A DNA stretch of 49,138 bases from Candidatus Babelota bacterium (lineage in GTDB: Bacteria > Babelota > Babeliae > Babelales > Vermiphilaceae): contig JAJCZB010000064.1 in NCBI GenBank assembly GCA_029262595.1, forward strand, positions 1-49,138, in the 5' to 3' direction. This document shows positions 44,060 to 49,138 of this stretch, in pieces (position 1 is the stretch's first letter; each line of letters begins with the position of its first letter). The notes beneath the pieces were generated by a model. It saw only the letters and a list, made by a program, of their open reading frames with translations. It ran no database searches and was not told the DNA's origin. The translations under genes were made by a program, and so were the position numbers.

Positions 44060-44263
44060 CTACATATCCATTTCAGAGCCCATGCCCATCATAGTCTCTT
44101 GGTATTGTGCACGAGATCGCGCGCTTGGGGCTTTTCTTGAAGCCGCTTTTTTCTTCGGCGAGCGTTGCTTGCTTGTCTTAGCGTTGTTTTTTGCAGAGTT
44201 TTTTTTCATGCAGCATCCGGGGATAAGCGCGAGCATCGTGAGTGCAAGAATTCCGTATTTCAT
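44060..44263 (-). CDS. Small Lys-rich putative lipoprotein
   Basis: The 67-residue protein has signal MKYGILALTMLALIPGCC, with IPGC as a plausible lipobox; cleavage would leave Cys17 lipidated. The mature part is very basic (KKNSAKNNAKTSKQRSPKKK), then a Met-rich acidic end (MMGMGSEMDM). AAGGAG lies before the ATG. It is flanked by terminators on both sides and thus forms its own unit next to lon. Its function is unknown. A histone-like or envelope-bridging role cannot be inferred safely. Confidence 0.6.
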   Translation of the reverse strand: MKYGILALTMLALIPGCCMKKNSAKNNAKTSKQRSPKKKAASRKAPSARSRAQYQETMMGMGSEMDM

Positions 44264-44284
44264 GGAAGCTCCTTTTTTGGAATT

Positions 44285-44322
44285 AAAAAAGTGTCGCTCC
44301 CATTTTATAACGGGAGCGACAC
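44285..44322 (-). terminator. Intrinsic terminator of lon
   Basis: GTGTCGCTCCC/GGGAGCGACAC, 11-base arms, followed on the - strand by TTTTTTAATT. It lies 26 bases after the lon stop. Confidence 0.9.
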
Positions 44323-44347
44323 TATCTGCAATGGTTATGTTTTAAAA

Positions 44348-46795
44348 CTACTTTTTGCGTATAGCGCGCTTTTTAGTAGTGCTTTTTACGGCAGTCTTTT
44401 TTTTCCGAATGGCTTTTTTCTTGAATAGGTTTGTAGCAAACGCATGTTCAAGGACTTGATCCATACTGTTAACTTGGATAACTTTGAGACCGTCCAGATT
44501 AACTTCTTTGGCGATTTCTTCAAAATCATCTTTGTTTTCTTCTGGAATAAGTACGGTATTCATATTGTGCTGTTTGGCAGCCAGAAGCTTTTCTTTCAAT
44601 CCACCGATGGCAAGAACTCGGCCTTGAAGAGTAACTTCACCAGTCATTGCTAAATGGGGCTTTGTTTTTTTATCAGTTAATGCCGAAATTACGGCGGTGA
44701 TAATGGTTATTCCTGCAGATGGGCCATCTTTTGGAGTAGCGCCTTCAGGAATATGAATATGAATATCTTTCGTATTATGAAACGCGCCTTTAAGGCCAAG
44801 CTGGCTTGATCGTGAACGAATATAGCTCATGCCTGCCTGAGCAGATTCTTGCATTACGTCCCCGAGCTGGCCCGTGAGAGTTATATTTCCTTTACCGGAC
44901 AGTACGCTTGTTTCAATTTCAAGCACATCTCCGCCAACTTCTGTCCATGCAAGCCCAGTCGCAAGACCAATGCGTTCGTTGCTTTGGCTGAGACTCGTTT
45001 TTTTGAATGCAATGTTTCCAAGCCACTCTTTAGTAAGTGCCGGCGAAACTTTGATTTGTTTCGTTGCATCATTTTTCAAAAAGCGTTGAATTGCTTTACG
45101 CATTAACTTTGCGATAAGGCGTTCAAGTTGTCGTACACCAGCTTCTTTTGTGTATTCACTAATAAGCATATCAATAATAGATTCTGAAATCTGGAATTGA
45201 CGCTTTGAGAGATCTAATTCATTAAGATTTTTTGGAAGCAAAAATTGCTTTGCAATTTCACGTTTTTCTTCATCGGTGTATCCAGAAAGCGTGATAACTT
45301 CCAGGCGATCATAGAGAGGATACGGAATGTTCTCCGCGATGTTTGCAGTTGCAATAAACATTACTTTTGAAAGATCGTATTCAGTATCAAGAAAGTGATC
45401 CACAAACGTACTGTTTTGCTCTGGATCCAATACCTCTAAGAGTGCAGATGATGGATCGCCATGAATGTCCTGAGAGATCTTATCAATCTCATCAAGCAGG
45501 ATAACCGGGTTTGTGACACCGGATTTTTTCATAGCCTGAATGATTTTACCAGGAAGCGCACCAATGTATGTGCGACGGTGCCCGCGAATTTCCGCTTCGT
45601 CTCGTACCCCACCTAAAGAAATACGAACGAATTCTCGCCCAACGCTTTTAGCGATTGATTGTGCAAGAGACGTTTTACCAACGCCAGGAGGTCCAACAAG
45701 ACACAAAATAGGAGAGCGATCAAGCTTTTTGGAGAATTTTTTTGCAGCCAAAAACTCAACAATACGTTCTTTTGCTTTTTGTAATCCAAAGTGATTTTTA
45801 TCTAAAATACGTTCAGCTTGTGTAAGGCTAATTTTGTCTTTTGTGACTTTGTTCCATGGCAAGGAGGTAATCCAATCGACATAATTTCTACTTACCACCG
45901 CTTCAGACGAAAGAGCAGGCATTTGCTCAAGTCGCTTGAGCTCTTTTTCTACTTTTTCTTGTGCATCTTTTGGTAGCTTTAAACCATCGGTTTTTTTGCG
46001 AATTTGATCAATTTCAGCTGCTTGATCTTCTCGCCCAAGTTCTTTATGAATAGCCTTCATTTGCTCAGTTAGATAGTATTCTCGCTGACTTTTTTCTACT
46101 TGAGTTTGAATGCGACCACGAATACGTTGTTCTGTTTGAAGGATTTCAATCTCTTTATTGAGCATGCCGCACAACAAGATCATACGTTCTGATAGGTCGT
46201 ATGTTTCAAGCAGTTGTTGGCGCTCTAATAGTGTAAGATTTGATATGTGAACAGCGATCGTATCGGCAATATAATCGATATCTTGGGGTGTTTTTACCGA
46301 TTCAACCAAGTCAGCAGGAGCTTTTTCATTGAGTTGTGCATAGGTATGATAAAGATCTTCGAGCTGTCTCCAAATGGCCTCTAGTTCAACCTCTTTTTCA
46401 AGGCTAGTAGTCGGCAAATCCGTGTAGGATACGTTAATAAAGCCTTCATCTTCATTAAAAGAATCAATTTTTGATCGGCATATCCCCTCAGCCAGGATTT
46501 TGAGTGCTCCGTTTGGCATATGGCTTACGTTTAAAATGGTCGCACGAGTACCATGCGTAAAGAGATCATCCTTTTGAGGGTTCTCAACATTCTGATCTTT
46601 TTGAGAAGTAATAAAAAGCGTATGATCTTGCTTTAAAGCGTGTTCCACGGCTTTGATCGATAGGGATCGCCCAACGATAATAGGAACGATGCTTTTTGGA
46701 AGAATTACGACGTTTTTCAGAGGCAAAAGAGGCAGCGTTGTGCGCTCTAGGCCGACTGATTCATTGGTTTCTGTGTTTTGGAGCATTTCTGGCAT
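44348..46795 (-). CDS. lon: ATP-dependent protease Lon
   Basis: This full-length Lon has 815 residues. The N-terminal substrate domain runs from LPLLPLKNVVILPKSIVPIIV. The AAA+ module has GPPGVGKTS and VILLDEIDKIS. The protease domain has catalytic Ser in TPKDGPSAGI and Lys in GLKEKLLAAKQHN. It degrades misfolded and regulatory proteins. The ending is unusual: after the normal Lon C-terminus about 25 residues follow that are almost all Lys/Arg/Ala (LFKKKAIRKKKTAVKSTTK and the repeat AIRKK). That tail could bind DNA or phosphate surfaces; this is inference. AAGGAAAAG lies before the ATG. Confidence 0.97.
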   Translation of the reverse strand: MPEMLQNTETNESVGLERTTLPLLPLKNVVILPKSIVPIIVGRSLSIKAVEHALKQDHTLFITSQKDQNVENPQKDDLFTHGTRATILNVSHMPNGALKILAEGICRSKIDSFNEDEGFINVSYTDLPTTSLEKEVELEAIWRQLEDLYHTYAQLNEKAPADLVESVKTPQDIDYIADTIAVHISNLTLLERQQLLETYDLSERMILLCGMLNKEIEILQTEQRIRGRIQTQVEKSQREYYLTEQMKAIHKELGREDQAAEIDQIRKKTDGLKLPKDAQEKVEKELKRLEQMPALSSEAVVSRNYVDWITSLPWNKVTKDKISLTQAERILDKNHFGLQKAKERIVEFLAAKKFSKKLDRSPILCLVGPPGVGKTSLAQSIAKSVGREFVRISLGGVRDEAEIRGHRRTYIGALPGKIIQAMKKSGVTNPVILLDEIDKISQDIHGDPSSALLEVLDPEQNSTFVDHFLDTEYDLSKVMFIATANIAENIPYPLYDRLEVITLSGYTDEEKREIAKQFLLPKNLNELDLSKRQFQISESIIDMLISEYTKEAGVRQLERLIAKLMRKAIQRFLKNDATKQIKVSPALTKEWLGNIAFKKTSLSQSNERIGLATGLAWTEVGGDVLEIETSVLSGKGNITLTGQLGDVMQESAQAGMSYIRSRSSQLGLKGAFHNTKDIHIHIPEGATPKDGPSAGITIITAVISALTDKKTKPHLAMTGEVTLQGRVLAIGGLKEKLLAAKQHNMNTVLIPEENKDDFEEIAKEVNLDGLKVIQVNSMDQVLEHAFATNLFKKKAIRKKKTAVKSTTKKRAIRKK

Positions 46796-46899
46796 TGCTC
46801 TTTTCCTTTTAATTATTTCTTATAGCAATTTTAGGTAGGTGTTTATTGCTCAAATCAATGAGAATAATGCACCTTATCAGGGTACCCAGATTGAACGAT

Positions 46900-46928
46900 T
46901 TGTCAATGAAATAGGGTTTTTTCATTAT
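46900..46928 (+). promoter_or_regulatory. Possible promoter of a small RNA
   Basis: TTGTCA (46900-46905), 17 bases, CATTAT (46923-46928), in the lon/NTT intergenic space. Confidence 0.35.
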
Positions 46929-46934
46929 AAGGAA

Positions 46935-47018
46935 GAAGAGGCGCTAGGGCTTGGCCTAGATTTGAGGGCTTGTTGCAGTGTGAAATGACCATCTGGCCAA
47001 CGAGAGCCCCTCGTTTTT
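46935..47018 (+). ncRNA. Possible small RNA with its own terminator
   Basis: Between divergent lon and the NTT gene lies a promoter-like pair. CTAGG/CCTAG (46944-46948, 46955-46959) and a longer hairpin follow (GAGGGCT at about 46964 with AGCCCCTC up to 47012). The latter runs into GTTTTT and includes AACGAG/CTCGTT. A terminator with no upstream + strand gene needs a transcript; an RNA of about 84 bases would fit. No known family is recognised and the whole is uncertain. Confidence 0.35.
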
Positions 47019-47058
47019 AAAATACGCAGAGTTTTGTGAACTTCTTGTATTAATATTT

Positions 47059-47087
47059 TTTACAATTATCTAGTTGTTTGCTACTAT
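47059..47087 (+). promoter_or_regulatory. Promoter of the first NTT gene
   Basis: TTTACA (47059-47064), 17 bases, TACTAT (47082-47087). The -10 is the same as that of rpsI. The predicted start is near 47094. Confidence 0.7.
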
Positions 47088-47091
47088 TTAA

Positions 47092-47117
47092 TAAGATTGT
47101 TGAATTATCTAATCTTA
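47092..47117 (+). promoter_or_regulatory. Leader hairpin of the first NTT gene
   Basis: TAAGATT (47092-47098) and AATCTTA (47111-47117) pair at the predicted start of the transcript, with a 12-base loop. Its sequence resembles the TAGATT/AATCTA leader pair of rpsI. Confidence 0.4.
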
Positions 47118-47140
47118 AAGTTATTTCCTGAAAGGGTTCT

Positions 47141-48505
47141 ATGCTACAGAAAGTAGTGAATTTTCTAAAATATTGGTTTGGAGACTTCAGTAAGGAAGAG
47201 TTGAAAAAATACCTTTTTCTTGGTGTTGTCTTTTCTTTGTTGATTGGTATTTATTGGACGCTTCGTCCAATGAAGGACTCTTTCTTTGGAAGTCTTGTGA
47301 TTGGTTTAGGCGCAGGCGGAAGCAAGGGCTTTTTGGCTCTCGCTAAAGTTATTTCGCTTGTTTGTTTGATTCCTATTGTGACATTGTATGGATCGCTGGT
47401 AGAGCGCTTTCAAAAAGATAAATTTTTCTACATGTTGACGGTTCTTTATGCTGTATTGATGGGCGTATGGACTTTTGTTTTCCTTCACCCAACATTAGGG
47501 CTTGGTAATACTGTTGCAAGCACGTGGCGTATGTCTGGGTGGTTGTGGTATGTGTTTGTAGAAAGTTTTGGCTCATTGGTCATTGCGCTTTTCTGGGCAA
47601 TTGTTGTTGATACTACTGACTCTAAGTCTGCAAAGCGTGGTTTTGCATTGATCGTAATGATCGGTCAATTGGGTGGAATATTTTTCCCTCGTTATTTATC
47701 AAAACTACCTCGAGCGTTAGAGCAATCTCCTGCAATCGTTGTAGGTATTTGTGGATTGCTTTTACTACTCACAGCTGTTCTTTTTTGGTTTTACATACAA
47801 TCAACGCCTAAGCAGTTGATTGTATCTAAAACAGAAGAAACTAAGGCAGATGAAAAAGGTGGAGAGCCTGGCCTTATGGAAGGGCTTCGTCTGGTACTAA
47901 GTCATGGGTACCTACTCGGTATTTTTGGCGTTTTATTCTTTTTTGAATTTATTGCAACAGTGATTGATTTTAACTTTAAAGCGCTTGCTTTTGCTAAGTT
48001 AGGAGACCTCACTGCGGTAAATGAATACTTAGGAGATTACGGCTCTACTGTAAATATGGTTGCTTTTTTCTGTTTGCTTTTCGGTATTAACAATATTCCT
48101 CGTTTACTTGGTTTAAGAGCAGCGTTGGCCCTTGTGCCGGTAGTTGTAGCCGGAGCGGTTGTTGCTTTTTATATTTCACCAAGTTTAGATGTATTGTTTT
48201 ATTTGATTGTGGGTGCAAAAGCATTGAACTATGCACTTAATGGCCCATCATTGAAGCAGCTATATATTCCAACATCAGAGGATGTGAAGTATAAATCACA
48301 AGCCTGGATTGAAACATTTGGTTCTCGAGCATCGAAAGCAACAGCTTCTTTTGCCAACTTAACTCAGGGCGCACTCGGCTTCCCACTATACCTTTCTCTC
48401 ACGGTTGCAGCATCTTTGGGTATGTGCGGAATCTGGTTCTTGGTAGCCCTTTTCTTGGCTGGACGTTACAACCAGGCTATCGAGCAAAACAAGGTTGTCT
48501 GTTAG
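47141..48505 (+). CDS. NTT-family nucleotide transporter (ADP/ATP translocase type)
   Basis: The 454-residue protein has about eleven or twelve membrane helices. The NTT/TLC signatures are LRPMKDSFF near the N-terminus, FWAIVVDTTDSKSAKRGFALIVMIGQLGGI in the middle (read in shorter parts), and ALNGPSLKQLYIPTSEDVKYKSQAWIE at the end (also in parts). NTT proteins of Chlamydia, Rickettsia and relatives exchange bacterial ADP for host ATP, or import other nucleotides. Which substrate this one uses cannot be read from sequence. It has its own promoter and terminator. A second homologue lies directly downstream. Confidence 0.92.
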   Translation: MLQKVVNFLKYWFGDFSKEELKKYLFLGVVFSLLIGIYWTLRPMKDSFFGSLVIGLGAGGSKGFLALAKVISLVCLIPIVTLYGSLVERFQKDKFFYMLTVLYAVLMGVWTFVFLHPTLGLGNTVASTWRMSGWLWYVFVESFGSLVIALFWAIVVDTTDSKSAKRGFALIVMIGQLGGIFFPRYLSKLPRALEQSPAIVVGICGLLLLLTAVLFWFYIQSTPKQLIVSKTEETKADEKGGEPGLMEGLRLVLSHGYLLGIFGVLFFFEFIATVIDFNFKALAFAKLGDLTAVNEYLGDYGSTVNMVAFFCLLFGINNIPRLLGLRAALALVPVVVAGAVVAFYISPSLDVLFYLIVGAKALNYALNGPSLKQLYIPTSEDVKYKSQAWIETFGSRASKATASFANLTQGALGFPLYLSLTVAASLGMCGIWFLVALFLAGRYNQAIEQNKVVC

Positions 48506-48537
48506 TTGGTAATTTGAATGTATGAATAATTGAAATG

Positions 48538-48575
48538 AAAGGCCTTCTTTATTAAACTAAAGAGGGCCTTTTTCT
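48538..48575 (+). terminator. Intrinsic terminator after the first NTT gene
   Basis: AAAGGCC...TTT and AAA...GGGCCTTT arms around ATTAAACT, followed by T residues. Confidence 0.8.
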
Positions 48576-48620
48576 TAAAAAATATGTGGTAGGTTTTGGC
48601 GATAAACGAAGGTATTTTTT

Positions 48621-49138
48621 ATGGGGATCGACAATAGGGATCGAAGCGAGGGTGAGAGTGGGACTCTGGCGCAAGAACGTTTAAAGTTCATATTCCTTGG
48701 CATTGCGTTCTTTTTTGTAATCGGTGGGTATACTGTAGCGAAAGAGTTAAAAGACTCTGTTTTTGTAAGCATCATCGGAAGATACTATATTCCGCACGCA
48801 AAACTTATTACGATGGTTGTACTTATTCCTGCCATTTTCTTGTATTCGTTAATTGTTGATCGTATTCGCCGGTATCAATTATTAATGCTCTATAGCACGC
48901 TATTTGGTATTTTAGGACTGTTTTTTGCATATCTTTTAGGAAGCCCGACCATGGGGCTGGCAAATACGCATTCAACCCCTTTTCGCTTATTTGGGTGGTT
49001 ATTCTACTTTTTCGTAGAAGGCTATTCGCCATTTGTGGTGAGTGTGTTTTGGGCGTTTGCCAACTCGATATCAAGTCCTGAAGGTGCCAAGCGAAATTAT
49101 CCTTTCATGGTAGCCGCACCAAAAGTAGGCGGGATGGT
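48621..49138 (+). CDS. NTT-family nucleotide transporter, second copy, 3'-truncated by window
   Basis: The open frame runs from ATG 48621 (GAAGG about 9 bases upstream) past the window end; 172 complete codons are visible. Its helices and the motif KELKDSVFVSIIGRYYIPHAK align with LRPMKDSFFGSLVIG in the preceding gene. FGWLFYFFVEGYSPFVVSVFWAF matches LWYVFVESFGSLVIALFWAI (compared in parts). It is a clear paralogue, not a close duplicate. A terminator lies between the two, so it has its own or a read-through promoter. Two NTTs often divide labour between ATP/ADP exchange and net nucleotide import. Confidence 0.88.
   Translation, partial: MGIDNRDRSEGESGTLAQERLKFIFLGIAFFFVIGGYTVAKELKDSVFVSIIGRYYIPHAKLITMVVLIPAIFLYSLIVDRIRRYQLLMLYSTLFGILGLFFAYLLGSPTMGLANTHSTPFRLFGWLFYFFVEGYSPFVVSVFWAFANSISSPEGAKRNYPFMVAAPKVGGM

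Overview
The window reads as a chromosomal segment of an intracellular bacterium of the Dependentiae (TM6) / Babeliae type. This is inference from content: two adjacent ADP/ATP-translocase-type (NTT) nucleotide transporters at the right end, roughly twenty small or medium proteins with signal peptides and no recognisable function, moderately low GC, and dense housekeeping genes in non-classical order (for example rpsI without rplM). The standard code is used and GTG starts are frequent. I see no tRNA, rRNA, CRISPR array, prophage or intact insertion sequence.

Layout. 1-2636 (+): the end of an exported beta-helix protein and two overlapping VTT/TVP38-type membrane proteins. 2637-4684 (-): two HAD-family proteins, one exported, around a small exported protein. 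4902-6922 (+): SufU/IscU-like scaffold, an exported protein and a NurA-domain nuclease, with overlapping ends. 6924-9916 (-): three exported hypotheticals and dnaJ. 9917-10530: no protein gene, but a striking four-unit structured RNA on the + strand. 10502-16499 (-): a sugar-nucleotide pair (UDP-galactopyranose-mutase-like flavoprotein and SDR epimerase), exported hypotheticals, a TonB/TolA-like protein and tilS, with two palindrome-bounded MITE/REP-like repeats. 16480-18018 (-): five tiny exported proteins carrying a duplicated signal-peptide cassette. 18157-24012: gyrB (-), then tadA-dksA, rpsI and glmS (+). 24096-25897 (+): exported proteins plus two small membrane ORFs of 54 and 41 codons. 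26129-30483: an ATP-grasp protein (+), a CtpA-type protease (-), rapZ-ftsB (+). 30480-33120 (-): an ABC-F ATPase and two exported proteins. 33280-37886 (+): sod, lysS, recJ, cmk. 37883-43898 (-): three tandem paralogous exported helical proteins, two of them with paired membrane segments. 44060-46795 (-): a small lipoprotein and lon with an unusual basic tail. 46900-47018 (+): a possible small RNA. 47141-49138 (+): two NTT transporters, the second cut by the window end.

How it fits together. The housekeeping set (GyrB, LysS, TilS, TadA, S9, GlmS, RecJ, Cmk, FtsB, Lon, DnaJ) serves replication, translation, wall precursors and protein quality control. The NTTs suggest import of host nucleotides or ATP. 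The many exported proteins probably remodel the envelope or meet the host.

The most interesting items are the modular RNA at about 10149-10530 (four A-hairpin/B-hairpin units with compensatory stem changes, G.U pairs that fix its strand, an extended -10 promoter and a terminal stem with a T tract), the three-paralogue surface-protein locus, the small-protein cassette cluster, and the sugar epimerase with two alternative starts, one giving a signal peptide.
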